Source of the DNA: Burkholderia metallica
GTDB lineage: Bacteria; Pseudomonadota; Gammaproteobacteria; Burkholderiales; Burkholderiaceae
Assembly: GCF_902832845.1 (NCBI RefSeq)
Contig: NZ_CADFDB010000008.1
Location: forward strand, 248,001 to 312,000
Length of the DNA: 64,000 nt
Direction: 5' to 3'
Shown here: piece by piece, positions 25,234 to 34,691 of the stretch
How positions within the stretch are numbered: the first letter of the stretch is position 1
Layout: each line of letters begins with the position of its first letter
Position numbers and translations under genes: made by a program
The notes under the pieces: model-generated
Told to the model about the DNA's origin: nothing
Databases searched by the model: none
Seen by the model: only the letters and a program-made list of their open reading frames with translations

Positions 25234-26439
25234 ATGCCTGATCAAACCCGAAACCACACCCCGCCCGTATGGGCTTGCTCGCTGCCGTCGGCCTTGCTGC
25301 TGATGGCCCCTTTCGATCTCCTCGCGTCGCTCGCGATGGACGTGTATCTGCCGGTGGTGCCGGAGATGCCGTCCGCGCTGCACACGTCGGCCGCCGTGGT
25401 GCAGCTGACGCTGAGCGTCTACATGATCGTCCTCGGCGTGGGCCAGCTGGTGTTCGGCCCGTTGTCGGACCGGATCGGGCGTCGACCCGTGCTCCTGGGC
25501 GGCGCGCTTTTGTTCTCGGCGGCTTCCCTCGCGCTCGCGACGGCGGGCAGCGGCGGCGTGTTCGTCGCGTTGCGGCTGCTGCAGGCGCTGGGTGCGTCCG
25601 CCGCGCTCGTCGCGACCTTTGCAACGGTGCGCGATGTGTATGCCGATCGTCCGGAAAGCAGCACGCTCTACAGCCAGTTCGGCGCGATCCTCGCGTTCGT
25701 CCCCGCGCTCGGGCCGATGCTCGGCGCGGGCATCGCGCACGGTTTCGGCTGGCGCGCGATTTTCGTGATGCTCGGCGGCGCCGGATGCGTGGCGTTCGGC
25801 CGCGCGTGGCCGCGTTGGCACGAAACGCGGCCGCGGGCCGCCGGCAAGCCGCGGCAACCCGTCGTCTCGATCCTGCGCAGCCCGTCCTTCCTCGTCTATT
25901 CGCTCGGGTTCGGCACGGCCATGGGCGCATTTTTCGTGTTCTTTTCGATTGCGCCGCGGGTGCTGGTCGGGCAGGCCGGCTATTCCCGCACCGCATTCAG
26001 CGCGGCGTTCGCCACCGTCGCGATCGTGATGATCGTTGCCGCGCGTTTGGCGCGATGGTGCGTGTCGAACTGGGGGATTCCGGGCTGTTTCGTGCGCGGC
26101 GCCGGCGTCATGATGGCCGGCGCGATCGTGCTGGCGGCATGCACGGCCCTGATGGCGCCGTCGTTCGCCGCGTTCGTGATGCCGATGTGGATCGTCGCGA
26201 TCGGCATCGTGCTGATGTCGTCGGTGACGGCGAACGGTGCGCTTCGAGAGTTCGACGACACGGCGGGCACGGCCGTGTCGCTGTATTACTGCGTCCAGAG
26301 CCTGATCGTCGGCGGGGCCGGCACGTTCGTGACGCTGGTGCTGCCCGGCGATACGCCGTGGCCGCTGGCCGCGTTTTGCTTCGTCATGCCGGCGGCATGC
26401 GTCGTCGCGCTCGCCGTACTGACGCGCAAGCGCGGATGA
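25234..26439 (+). CDS. CmlA/FloR-like MFS drug exporter (Bcr/CflA family)
   Basis: 401 residues with about 12 membrane segments. MAPFDLLASLAMDVYLPVVP in helix 1, LVFGPLSDRIGRRPVLLGG in loop 2-3, and ALGASAALVATFATVRDVYA are close to the corresponding parts of CmlA and FloR, the phenicol exporters. FFVFFSIAPRVLVG and NGALREFDDTAGT in the second half also follow that branch. It should export chloramphenicol-like drugs or a related natural compound by proton antiport. The start at 25234 is preceded by a leader peptide and stem-loop, suggesting drug-inducible expression; its own ribosome site is weak. Confidence 0.85.
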   Translation: MPDQTRNHTPPVWACSLPSALLLMAPFDLLASLAMDVYLPVVPEMPSALHTSAAVVQLTLSVYMIVLGVGQLVFGPLSDRIGRRPVLLGGALLFSAASLALATAGSGGVFVALRLLQALGASAALVATFATVRDVYADRPESSTLYSQFGAILAFVPALGPMLGAGIAHGFGWRAIFVMLGGAGCVAFGRAWPRWHETRPRAAGKPRQPVVSILRSPSFLVYSLGFGTAMGAFFVFFSIAPRVLVGQAGYSRTAFSAAFATVAIVMIVAARLARWCVSNWGIPGCFVRGAGVMMAGAIVLAACTALMAPSFAAFVMPMWIVAIGIVLMSSVTANGALREFDDTAGTAVSLYYCVQSLIVGGAGTFVTLVLPGDTPWPLAAFCFVMPAACVVALAVLTRKRG

Positions 26440-26503
26440 ACCGAGGGGCGCGTGGGGCGGGCAGGGCCGATGCGTGACCGGCCCCCCGGCCCGGAAGCGC
26501 CGA

Positions 26504-27787
26504 TCACGCCGCCTGCTGCACGCCGAACGCCTGCCTGATCCGCGCGAACAATCCGTGCTGCGCGATCCACTCCGCATACGCGCGATAGTCAGGATCACGC
26601 ATCAAATGGCGCTCTTCCGTCTTCGCCCGCGTGTAGTAGATCAGGTTGACCGCGACGAGCCCCGCGCAGTGCATCAGCCCGATCTGCCAGCCGTGCGGCT
26701 CCACGAACGGCACCGACACCATCCAGTACGACAGGTTCTTCGTGATGTACGCCGGATGCTTCGTGAAGCGGTACGGGCCCGACGTGATGATCCCGCGGTT
26801 CGTGAGGTTCGAGAACCGCAACCCGAACGAGATCGTGCACAGCGCGTAGGTCAGCAGCAGCAGGATGATCACCGTGCCCCAGATCACGCGCAGCGTCGGG
26901 GCCGACGCCAGCCAGTTGTCCCAGAACATCGAGCCTTCGTAGCGGATGTAGTTGTTCGAGAACAGCGACCAGAACGGCTGGTAGCACATCAGCGCGGCCA
27001 CCCAGCCGAGCGTGGTCGGCTCGACGGTGCGCACGTGGCTGTCGAGGATGCGGAACGTGCACAGGTAGCCGACGGTGCCGAACATCAGGTCCATCGTGAA
27101 CGACAGGTCGTACATGAACATGAAGGTCGCGATCGACGCCGGCGCATGCATCGCGTTCGCAAGCGACGCGGTCAGGTGATCGGCGTCTTTCGACAGGTAG
27201 ACGGTCATCAGCGGCAGGAAGAACGCCTTCACGCCCCAGCCGGCCAGCATCTCGCGCACCGGCTTCCAGCTCGCGGGCTGCTCGCGGCGGAACAGGAAGC
27301 GGCCCCACAGCAGGTACGCGTCGTCGGTCTCGCGCTGGTGGCGGTCCATCCATGCGAAGTAGAACGGCGCGGCGACGATCACGTACGGCGCGAGCGAGCG
27401 CAGCAGCGACCAGAACGGCAGGTAGAACGCGCCGTGATATTCGGGCAGCAGCCAGTAGATCACGCCGATGCCCGCATAGATCGACGTCAATGCGCCGAGC
27501 CGCGTCGCGACGCGCGCGATGCCGAGCGGCCGGACCGCCTGCCGCGACAGGCCCGCGCTCGGGCGCAGGTAGACGCGCGAGATGAAGATTTCGTGCAGCG
27601 CGATCGTGCCGATGATCGCGAGGCTCGCGATGACCGCGCGCGAGGCTGCATCGAGGGTCGGCTGGCCGCGCGTGATCCACAGCGCGAAGAGCCCGGCGGC
27701 AATGCCGAGCAGGCCGGCGCGCAGGGGCGTGGCGGAACGGGGTGGGCGGTCCTGAACCGCTGCGATGCCGTCGAGCGTCGAATTCAT
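26504..27787 (-). CDS. Polytopic membrane protein with ICMT/PEMT-like methyltransferase end
   Basis: 427 residues with roughly 9-10 hydrophobic segments. The C-terminal part has RGIITSGPYRFTKHPAYITK near residue 350, followed by a membrane segment and YYTRAKTEERHLMRDPDY. This is the SAM-binding pattern (GPYxxxRHPxY ... EE) of isoprenylcysteine carboxyl and phospholipid methyltransferases. The N-terminal half is a long membrane region not typical of those enzymes. The substrate is unknown. AGGACC lies 4-9 nt before ATG 27787. It is 117 bp downstream of the repeat lipoprotein on the same strand and may share its message. Confidence 0.75.
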   Translation of the reverse strand: MNSTLDGIAAVQDRPPRSATPLRAGLLGIAAGLFALWITRGQPTLDAASRAVIASLAIIGTIALHEIFISRVYLRPSAGLSRQAVRPLGIARVATRLGALTSIYAGIGVIYWLLPEYHGAFYLPFWSLLRSLAPYVIVAAPFYFAWMDRHQRETDDAYLLWGRFLFRREQPASWKPVREMLAGWGVKAFFLPLMTVYLSKDADHLTASLANAMHAPASIATFMFMYDLSFTMDLMFGTVGYLCTFRILDSHVRTVEPTTLGWVAALMCYQPFWSLFSNNYIRYEGSMFWDNWLASAPTLRVIWGTVIILLLLTYALCTISFGLRFSNLTNRGIITSGPYRFTKHPAYITKNLSYWMVSVPFVEPHGWQIGLMHCAGLVAVNLIYYTRAKTEERHLMRDPDYRAYAEWIAQHGLFARIRQAFGVQQAA

Positions 27788-27907
27788 GATCGGGTCCTCG
27801 TACGAGTGAGGGCCGGCGCCCCCGCTTGGCGGGTGACGCCGGCCGTCGGCCGGGCTTGGTATGGATGCGTGCCCGGCCATTGGCCTGTGGTTCTGATAGG
27901 TAAAGCG

Positions 27908-30304
27908 TTACTTCTTGTTGCCGCCGCCGAGCAGGCCGCCGAGGAGGTTCGTCACCGGCGACAGCAGGTTGCCGGCGCCGCCCGCGGTGCCGCCGTTCGA
28001 GCTGCCGGTCAGGCCGCCCACCACGGTGCCGCCGCCGGCCGGCGTCGTGACCACGCCCGCCGCCCCGCCGGCGGCCGCGCCGCCTGCCGGCGTCGTCACC
28101 GCACCGGCCACCGCGCCGACCGGGCCGCTCGTCAGCAGGCCGCCGAGCGTGCCCGTCACGTTGCCGCCCGGCGTCGTGACCGTGCCGGTGAGGCTGGCGC
28201 CGAGCGGCGTCAGCGCGTTGACGAGGTTGGTGACCGGCGCCAGCAGGCCGCCGACACCCACGCCACCGGTGCCGCTGGTGCCGCCGGTGCCACTCGTTCC
28301 GCCGGTGCCGCTCGTGCCGCCCGAACCGAGGCCGCCGAGCGCACCCGTCAGCGAGCCGAGCAGGCCCGTGACCGGGCCGAGCGGGCCGCCGCTGCTCGTG
28401 CCGCTGGTGCCTCCAGAACCGCTCGAGCTGCCGCCGCCCAGGCCGCCCAGCCCGCCCGTCAGCGTGCCGAGCAGGCCCGTGATCGGGGCGAGCGGGTTGC
28501 TGCCGCCCGTGCCGCTGCTGGAACTGCCGGCGTTGTTGTCGTGGACGAGACCGCCGGTGGACGTCACCGTGTTGCCGAGCTGCGCCACGACGCCGCCGAG
28601 ACCGGCGCCGACCGGGTTGTCGGTTGCACCGCCGACCTTCGTGCCGGCGCTGGCGAGGCCGTTGCCGAGCGCGCTCAGCAGGCCGTTGAGCGGCGTGCCG
28701 AGCAGCGTCACGCCGCCGAGCGTCTGGGTGGCGCCCGGCGTCGTGACACCGCCGGTCAGCGTGTTCGTGATCGGGTTGATCACCTTGCCGATCTGCGTCT
28801 CGAGCTGCTGGACCGGCGAGCTGTTCAGTGCCGTGTTGAGGCCCGACGCGGTCGAGTTGACGGCGCCGCCGACCGTGCCGACGAGATCGCCGACGAGCGT
28901 CGTGACCGGCGACAGCGGCGACAGCGGGCCCGAGCCGAGGCTCTTGACCGCGTTGCCGAGGCTGTTGACCGCGCCGCCGGTGCCGGTCAGCAGGCCGGTG
29001 GTCGACGTCAGCGTCGGTCCGAGCGGGTTGGCCGACACGCCGATCGAGCCGAGGCCGGCCGCAACGCCGTTGCCGAGCGCCTGCACGCCGTTGCCGAGGC
29101 TCGTGACCGCGTTGCCGACGCTGGTGGCCGTCGTCGGGTTCGTGCCGGGGATCTGCACGCCGCCGATCTGGCCGCCGCCATTCGCCACCGTCGTGCCGAT
29201 TGCCGTCACGAGATTGCCGGATTTCTGCAGGACGTTGCCGAGCGGGGTGACGCCGGTGCCGGAGGTGCCGGAAGTGCCGGAAGTGCCGGAGGTGCCGGAA
29301 GTACCTGACGTACCGGAGGTGCCCGAGGTACCGGAGGTGCCCGACGTGCCGGAAGTGCCCGACGTGCCGGAAGTGCCCGACGTGCCCGAGGTACCGGAAG
29401 TGCCTGACGTACCGGAAGTACCCGACGTACCGGAAGTACCCGACGTACCGGAAGTACCGGACGTACCGGAAGTGCCCGACGTGCCGGAAGTACCCGAGGT
29501 GCCCGAGGTGCCCGAGGTGCCCGAGGTACCCGAGGTACCGGAAGTGCCTGACGTACCGGAAGTACCCGACGTACCGGAAGTGCCGGACGTACCAGAAGTG
29601 CCCGACGTACCGGAAGTGCCCGAGGTACCGGAGGTGCCAGAAGTACCGGAAGTACCCGAAGTACCGGAGGTGCCTGACGTACCGGAAGTACCCGACGTAC
29701 CGGAGGTGCCCGACGTACCGGAGGTGCCTGACGTACCGGAGGTGCCTGACGTACCGGAGGTGCCTGACGTACCGGAAGTACCCGACGTACCGGAGGTGCC
29801 CGAGGTACCGGAAGTGCCCGAGGTACCGGAAGTGCCCGAGGTACCGGAAGTGCCCGAGGTGCCGGAAGTGCCCGAGGTGCCCGAGGTGCCGGAAGTACCC
29901 GACGTACCGGAAGTACCCGACGTACCGGAAGTGCCGGAAGTGCCGGAAGTGCCGGAAGTGCCGGAAGTGCCGGAAGTGCCGGAAGTGCCGGAAGTGCCGG
30001 AAGTGCCGGAAGTGCCGGAAGTTCCGGAAGTTCCCGACGTACCGGAGGTGCCCGAGGTGCCGGAAGTGCCCGAGGAAGTACCCGAGGTCCCAGAACTACC
30101 CGACGTACCCGAACTGCCGCCGCCCGAAGTCCCCGAAGTCCCGCCGCCCGACGTACCCGAAGTCCCCGAGCTGCCGCTCGTCCCTGACGTGCTCGGCTTG
30201 ATCGTCGGCGGGGTGGTCGGTCCATCGACCGAGCCGCAACCGTAGAGCGCGAGCAACGACGAGACGGCCATCGTTACCGTCGTCTTCTTGAAGAGTGTGT
30301 GCAT
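27908..30304 (-). CDS. Repeat lipoprotein with collagen-like Gly-Thr-Ser tract
   Basis: 798 residues. The N-terminus [20 protein letters not shown] is followed by YGC, a lipobox, so the mature protein should be lipidated at cysteine 23. Residues about 40-350 are almost pure Thr-Ser-Gly triplets (Gly-Xaa-Yaa periodicity as in bacterial collagen-like proteins, here with Thr and Ser). The C-terminal 450 residues alternate glycine/asparagine-rich blocks ([20 protein letters not shown], then VTTPGG motifs) and end [10 protein letters not shown]. It is probably an extended surface or envelope protein; adhesion or matrix roles are conjecture. The start at 30304 is set by the signal peptide. Confidence 0.8.
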   Translation of the reverse strand: MHTLFKKTTVTMAVSSLLALYGCGSVDGPTTPPTIKPSTSGTSGSSGTSGTSGGGTSGTSGGGSSGTSGSSGTSGTSSGTSGTSGTSGTSGTSGTSGTSGTSGTSGTSGTSGTSGTSGTSGTSGTSGTSGTSGTSGTSGTSGTSGTSGTSGTSGTSGTSGTSGTSGTSGTSGTSGTSGTSGTSGTSGTSGTSGTSGTSGTSGTSGTSGTSGTSGTSGTSGTSGTSGTSGTSGTSGTSGTSGTSGTSGTSGTSGTSGTSGTSGTSGTSGTSGTSGTSGTSGTSGTSGTSGTSGTSGTSGTSGTSGTSGTSGTSGTSGTSGTSGTSGTSGTSGTSGTSGTSGTSGTSGTSGTGVTPLGNVLQKSGNLVTAIGTTVANGGGQIGGVQIPGTNPTTATSVGNAVTSLGNGVQALGNGVAAGLGSIGVSANPLGPTLTSTTGLLTGTGGAVNSLGNAVKSLGSGPLSPLSPVTTLVGDLVGTVGGAVNSTASGLNTALNSSPVQQLETQIGKVINPITNTLTGGVTTPGATQTLGGVTLLGTPLNGLLSALGNGLASAGTKVGGATDNPVGAGLGGVVAQLGNTVTSTGGLVHDNNAGSSSSGTGGSNPLAPITGLLGTLTGGLGGLGGGSSSGSGGTSGTSSGGPLGPVTGLLGSLTGALGGLGSGGTSGTGGTSGTGGTSGTGGVGVGGLLAPVTNLVNALTPLGASLTGTVTTPGGNVTGTLGGLLTSGPVGAVAGAVTTPAGGAAAGGAAGVVTTPAGGGTVVGGLTGSSNGGTAGGAGNLLSPVTNLLGGLLGGGNKK
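29256..30090. repeat. Long 9-bp tandem repeat tract encoding Thr-Ser-Gly
   Basis: About 90 copies of a 9-bp unit with two or three synonymous forms (for example CCGGAAGTG, CCGGAAGTA, CCCGACGTA on the plus strand). All changes are at synonymous positions, so the protein repeat is nearly perfect. Higher-order blocks of these forms recur, showing expansion by unequal exchange. The unit is a multiple of three, so copy changes stay in frame. Confidence 0.95.
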
Positions 30305-30665
30305 GTTGGCCTCGACATTGGAAGTGTGTCCCGGCCATCTCTGCAAATTTCGCGCCATGGCAGATTCCCCGAAACGGTGTCGAGCTTTATTGCAGAAATC
30401 GGGAATATCTGCGCGATTTAAACGGTGTAACGGGTTTTTCGCGCGACGGGCACGCGGGGTGCGCCGGCGAGGCGGTTGCGATGTTCCCGTAAGCCGCCGT
30501 AACGCGCGGCGCGATGTTACGTAGCGTTCGATATCGCGTCACGCGGCCGGCCGCGAACCGAGGGGCCCATCTTTGACGAGATGCGCCGGCCCGACGAACA
30601 TGGCGCGATCCCCGGCTGCCGACGAAGCCGAAGCGGCCGCGACTCCATCCACACAGGACACGGAC
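30305..30665. other. Divergent intergenic region between lipoprotein and CMD genes
   Basis: 360 bp, AT-richer at 30385-30450. The imperfect repeat GCAGA-N11-TCTGC (near 30394-30414) could be an operator. Promoters of both flanking genes must lie here, but no convincing -35/-10 pair was found. Confidence 0.35.
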
Positions 30666-31064
30666 ATGAGCGAACAGGACAGGGAATACGGCAAGGCGCG
30701 ACGCATCGACGTGATGGGCGCGGCGTTCGTCGAGCGCGCGATGCGCGATCTCGACGGCTTTTCACGCCCGCTGCAGAACTGGCTGAACGAGCACGCGTGG
30801 GGCAGTACGTGGCAGCGGGGCGGGATCGACCTGAAGACGCGCAGCCTGTGCACGTGCGCGATGCTGGCGGCGCTCGGCCGCAGTACGGAACTGAAGGGGC
30901 ACATTCGCGGCGCGCTCAACAACGGCGCGAGCCTCGTCGAGATCCGCGAGGTCTTGCTGCACAGCGCGCTGTATGCGGGCGCGCCGGCGGCGGTCGAGGC
31001 ATTCCGCAGTGCGCGCGAGGTGATATCGGATCTCGGGCTGTCGGTGCCCGACGACGAATCCTGA
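30666..31064 (+). CDS. Carboxymuconolactone decarboxylase-family protein
   Basis: 132 residues with the CMD fold: DLDGFSRPLQNWLNEHAWGS, then KTRSLCTCAMLAALGRSTEL with a Cys-x-Cys pair, and HIRGALNNGASLVEIREVLL containing the conserved histidine. The family covers 4-carboxymuconolactone decarboxylase of aromatic catabolism and AhpD-like peroxide-handling proteins. No other beta-ketoadipate gene is nearby, so the exact role is open. ATG 30666 is preferred over 30600 because family homology begins there. Confidence 0.85.
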   Translation: MSEQDREYGKARRIDVMGAAFVERAMRDLDGFSRPLQNWLNEHAWGSTWQRGGIDLKTRSLCTCAMLAALGRSTELKGHIRGALNNGASLVEIREVLLHSALYAGAPAAVEAFRSAREVISDLGLSVPDDES

Positions 31065-31134
31065 TCCCGCCGCCGGCGCGGCGCCGGATCAGGTTCCCGC
31101 TTCGATCCGCGCCGCGTTCCGGTGCGCCAGCACG

Positions 31135-32121
31135 TCAGTGCGCGACCCGCGCCGTCTGCGCGACGCCATCGGCCGGCGCGGCGGCGACTTCGAGCAGCCA
31201 GTCGGCGGTCGCGTCAGGAAGCGTGACCGGCAGCATGTGCCCGCCGTCGACGACCTTCAGCCGCACGCGCGCCGACTTCTTCGCGAGCGCTTCGCCGTGA
31301 TCGCGCCAGTTCAGGATCGGGTCGGCACGGCCGTACAGCACGTCGACCGGCAGCGCGAGATCAGCGTAGCGGCGCACCATCGCGGGCAGGTCGACGGGCG
31401 CCGACAGCAGGTCGGTCGCGGTCGCATAGAACACGTGCGGGCGCATCCCGAGCAGCCCGCCGCCCTTGACCGGGAAGTCGCGCGGCACGGCTTCCGGCGC
31501 GAACACCTGCTGGACGGCCTTGCGGCCCGTCAGGATCGTCAGCGGAATCGCGAAGGTCCACGACACGAAGCGGCGTACCAGCGGCGACGGCAGCATCAGC
31601 GGCTTGAACGGCGCCGGCGGCTCGCTCTGCTCGTGCGACAACGGCGCGATCAGCGCGAGCCGGCTCACGCGGTCCGCATGGTTGAGGCCGACCGCCAGCG
31701 CGATCGCGCCGCCGAGCGAGTGGCCGACCAGCACGGGCTTGTCGAGCTTCAGCGCGTCGATGAACGCGGCGACCGTGCGGGCCTGCGCGAACACGTTCGC
31801 CTGCGAGCTCGCGCCGCGCAGCGAGCGGCCGGCGCCCGGGCGGTCGATGAGGATCACGCGATGCCGTTGCGCGAGCCGCGTGAGCGGCAGGTACGCGAAG
31901 TTGCGCAACTGCCCGGCGAGCCCGTGCACGAACACGAGCGGCGGGCCGCTGCCGTATTCGACGTAGTGGATGCGGTCGCCGCCGATGTCGACGAAGCGGC
32001 CTTCGGGCGGAAACGCGCGCGTCACGCGGCGGGCCACGTAAGCGGTAAACAGCGCGAGCGCGGCGAGCACCGCGACGACGCCGAGCAGCACGTTCTGGAT
32101 CAGATGGAGCGTAGGAGTCAT
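31135..32121 (-). CDS. Alpha/beta hydrolase, membrane-anchored
   Basis: 328 residues. An N-terminal hydrophobic segment (LLGVVAVLAALALFTAYVAR) is followed by the hydrolase fold: FVHGLAGQLRNFAYLPL (oxyanion HG), VLVGHSLGGAIALAVGLNHA with the nucleophile serine in GHSLGG, LYGRADPILNW for the acid and VDGGHMLP for the catalytic histidine. It is third in an operon with the SDR and monooxygenase, 8 bp after the monooxygenase stop. It would hydrolyse the ester or lactone that a Baeyer-Villiger enzyme makes. Confidence 0.88.
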   Translation of the reverse strand: MTPTLHLIQNVLLGVVAVLAALALFTAYVARRVTRAFPPEGRFVDIGGDRIHYVEYGSGPPLVFVHGLAGQLRNFAYLPLTRLAQRHRVILIDRPGAGRSLRGASSQANVFAQARTVAAFIDALKLDKPVLVGHSLGGAIALAVGLNHADRVSRLALIAPLSHEQSEPPAPFKPLMLPSPLVRRFVSWTFAIPLTILTGRKAVQQVFAPEAVPRDFPVKGGGLLGMRPHVFYATATDLLSAPVDLPAMVRRYADLALPVDVLYGRADPILNWRDHGEALAKKSARVRLKVVDGGHMLPVTLPDATADWLLEVAAAPADGVAQTARVAH

Positions 32122-32129
32122 GTCTGGCC

Positions 32130-33704
32130 TCAGCGGGTTTCGAGTGCGGGTTCGGCAACCGGCGTCGCGGCAGCCGGGGCGCCCGTCGCACGGCGTTCGA
32201 ATTGCATCGCCGAATCGGCGAGCGGGCTGAACTTCAGCGATGCGAGATCGCGCACGTAGTTTTGGTGGAACTTCCACGGCTTGCGGTGGCCCTGCTTCGG
32301 CAGGATGCCGGCCGCGCGCTGGATGTAGCCCGAACTCAGGTTGACGGCCGGCACGTCGCCGATGTCGCCGGCCCCGAGCCGCGGCACGCAGGTGTCGTAG
32401 CCGTTCGCGCGCATGTGGTTCAGCAGCCGGCACACGTAGCGCGCGATCAGCTCGGCCTTCAGCGTCCACGATGCGTTCGTGTAGCCGAACGACGACGCGA
32501 GGTTCGGCACGCCGCTGTACATCATGCCCTTGTAGGACACCGTCTCCGGCAGGTCGACCGGGCGGCCGTCGACCGTGACGCGCGCGCCGCCGAGCAGCTT
32601 TACCTTCAGCCCGGTCGCGGTGACGATCACGTCGGCGTCGAGCTGCTGGCCGCTCTTCAGCTGGAGGCCGGTCGGTGTGAAGCGCTCGATCTCGTCGGTG
32701 ACGATCGATGCGCGGCCCGCGCGGATCGCCTTGAACAGATCGCCGTTCGGCACGAGGCACAGGCGCTGGTCCCACGGCATGTAGCGCGGCGTCAGGTGCT
32801 TCGCGACGTCGAAATCCGGCCCGAGCTGCTTGCCGGCCGCGCGGATGATGAATTTCTTCGTCTGCTCGGGCTTGCGGCGCGACACGTTGTACAGGTAGAT
32901 CGTCAGCAGTACGTTCTTTACGCGTACGAGCCGGTGCGCGAGCCGCGACGGCAGCACGCGGCGCAGCGCGTTCGCGATCTTGTCGCGCGCGGGCAGCGAC
33001 ACGATGTAGGTCGGCGAGCGCTGCAGCATCGTCACGTGCTGCGCGTCGGCCGCCATCGACGGCACGAGCGTGACGGCCGTCGCGCCGCTGCCGATCACGA
33101 CGACGCGCCGGTTCGCGTACGCCAGGTCCTTCGGCCAGTGCTGCGGATGCACGAGCGTGCCTTCGAACGTGTCCATGCCGGCCCAGTCGGGCCGGTAGCC
33201 GGCGTCGTAGTCGTAGTAGCCGCTGCACATGAACAGGAAGCGGCATGTGTACACGAGCGTGTCGGTCGCGCCGTCCCGCGTGCGCTCGACGTGCACCGTC
33301 CAGCGCGCGCGGTTCGAGTCCCAGTCGGCCGCGACCACCTTCTGGCCGTAGCGGATCGTCTTGTCGATGCCGTACGTGCGTGCGGTGTCGCGGATGTAGT
33401 CGAGGATCGTCTGGCCGTCCGAGATCGCCTTGTCGCTGTGCCACGGACGGAAGCTGTAGCCGAGCGTGAACATGTCGGAGTCCGAACGGACGCCAGGATA
33501 GCGGAACAGGTCCCACGTGCCGCCGATCGCGTCGCGCGCCTCGACGATGGCGACGCTCGCATCCGGGCAGCGCCGTTTCAGGTGATAGGCGGCGCCGATG
33601 CCGGACAGGCCGGCGCCGACGATCAGCACGTCGAGGTCGTGGCCGTCCGGGCGGGCGCCGCGGGCGGGCGGCGCGTCGCGCCGGTCGGTCGTCGTCGAGG
33701 TCAT
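32130..33704 (-). CDS. Flavin-containing monooxygenase, Baeyer-Villiger-like
   Basis: 524 residues. The FAD-binding motif is LDVLIVGAGLSGIGAAYHLK near residue 25. GTWDLFRYPGVRSDSDMFTL is a conserved block of this group. The NADPH motif is RRVVVIGSGATAVTLVPSMA near residue 200, and VTATGLKVKLLGG is the linker to the C-terminal domain. The FxGxxxHxxxW Baeyer-Villiger motif appears as FEGTLVHPQHWP (F-x-G-x-x-x-H-x-x-x-W), a full match. It oxidises a ketone to an ester with O2 and NADPH. Its start overlaps the SDR stop (ATGA, 33701-33704). Confidence 0.9.
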   Translation of the reverse strand: MTSTTTDRRDAPPARGARPDGHDLDVLIVGAGLSGIGAAYHLKRRCPDASVAIVEARDAIGGTWDLFRYPGVRSDSDMFTLGYSFRPWHSDKAISDGQTILDYIRDTARTYGIDKTIRYGQKVVAADWDSNRARWTVHVERTRDGATDTLVYTCRFLFMCSGYYDYDAGYRPDWAGMDTFEGTLVHPQHWPKDLAYANRRVVVIGSGATAVTLVPSMAADAQHVTMLQRSPTYIVSLPARDKIANALRRVLPSRLAHRLVRVKNVLLTIYLYNVSRRKPEQTKKFIIRAAGKQLGPDFDVAKHLTPRYMPWDQRLCLVPNGDLFKAIRAGRASIVTDEIERFTPTGLQLKSGQQLDADVIVTATGLKVKLLGGARVTVDGRPVDLPETVSYKGMMYSGVPNLASSFGYTNASWTLKAELIARYVCRLLNHMRANGYDTCVPRLGAGDIGDVPAVNLSSGYIQRAAGILPKQGHRKPWKFHQNYVRDLASLKFSPLADSAMQFERRATGAPAAATPVAEPALETR

Positions 33705-34603
33705 GCGGGGTCCTTGGTCGGGGTGGTCGGGCGCGCGGCCGGGGCGGCCGCACGTTCCAGATTGCGGGCGCGGGCGCGCCGCACGTGGCGCAGCATCAGC
33801 CACTGGTAGCCGGCGCCGAGCAGGCGCGCGATCTTGTCGAGCCGGCGCGCGTCGGCGCCGACGAGCACGCGGCGCGCATTGCGCTCGACCCCCGCGAGGA
33901 TCTGCCGCGCGGCGTCGTTGGCCGTCGTCGTGTTGATCAGGCGGTTCGCCTGGCGGCGATGGGTCGCTTCGTCCTGGCCCGTCAGTGTGTGGATGCTGGT
34001 GTCGACGCGGCTCGCGTCGACGATGTTCGTCGCGACGCCGCCCGGATGCACGCAGGTTGCGCTCACCGGCGCGCCGTCGAGTTCGAGTTCCATCCGCAGC
34101 GCCTCGGTGAAGCCGCGCACCGCGAATTTGGTCGCGTTGTACGCGCTCTGCGTCGGCATCGCGACGAGGCCGAACAGGCTCGACGTGTTGACGACGTGCC
34201 CGTCGCCCGACGCGCGCAGATGCGGCAGGAACGCCTGCGTGCCGTGCACGACGCCCCAGAAGTTGATGCCGACGATCCATTCGAGATCGGCGATGCGCGC
34301 GGTTTCGGCGCTCGCGGCCAGCGACACGCCCGCGTTGTTGAAGATCAGGTTGACCTTGCCGTGCTCGGCGCGCACGAAATCGGCCCACGCGAACACCGCG
34401 TCGCGGTCGGCGACGTCGAGCCGCCGCGTGCTTGTGCGCACGCCGTGCCGCGCGCAGGCAGCCGCCGTGCCGGCGAGCCCGGTTTCGTCGATGTCGGCGA
34501 GCGCGACATCGCAACCGCGTCGCGCGAGTTCGACCGCAAGGCTGCGGCCCATGCCCGAACCGGCGCCCGTGATCGCGGCGACCTTGCCGGAAAACCCGTT
34601 CAT
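33701..34603 (-). CDS. Short-chain dehydrogenase/reductase
   Basis: 300 residues. The cofactor motif is KVAAITGAGSGMGRSLAVEL at the N-terminus; NNAGVSL follows. The active site has serine in HVVNTSSLFGLV and tyrosine/lysine in SAYNATKFAVRGF. It is first gene of the SDR-monooxygenase-hydrolase operon. It would oxidise an alcohol to the ketone used by the monooxygenase. The arginine-rich C-terminal tail (RRARARNLERAAAP) is unusual for the family. It is divergent from a TetR gene 88 bp away. Confidence 0.9.
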   Translation of the reverse strand: MNGFSGKVAAITGAGSGMGRSLAVELARRGCDVALADIDETGLAGTAAACARHGVRTSTRRLDVADRDAVFAWADFVRAEHGKVNLIFNNAGVSLAASAETARIADLEWIVGINFWGVVHGTQAFLPHLRASGDGHVVNTSSLFGLVAMPTQSAYNATKFAVRGFTEALRMELELDGAPVSATCVHPGGVATNIVDASRVDTSIHTLTGQDEATHRRQANRLINTTTANDAARQILAGVERNARRVLVGADARRLDKIARLLGAGYQWLMLRHVRRARARNLERAAAPAARPTTPTKDPA

Positions 34604-34651
34604 CCGTTGCTCCTCCCGTTCCGCTTGTGCTGCACCGGCGGCGCGTCTATT

Positions 34652-34671
34652 GTGGTGTTGGTCGTCACCAC
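34652..34671. promoter_or_regulatory. Candidate TetR operator
   Basis: GTGGTG (34652-34657) and CACCAC (34666-34671) form an inverted repeat with an 8-nt centre. It lies midway between the SDR start (34603) and the TetR start (34692), as expected for a shared operator. Confidence 0.5.
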
Positions 34672-34691
34672 TTTAGTTTTCGGGTGTCCTG

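Noticed and set aside
27915-30245. A 776-codon open frame on the plus strand reading endless Val-Pro-Glu/Asp
   Set aside because: It is the antisense of the Thr-Ser-Gly repeat lipoprotein; the repeat unit happens to contain no stop in that frame. There is no ribosome site or signal peptide.
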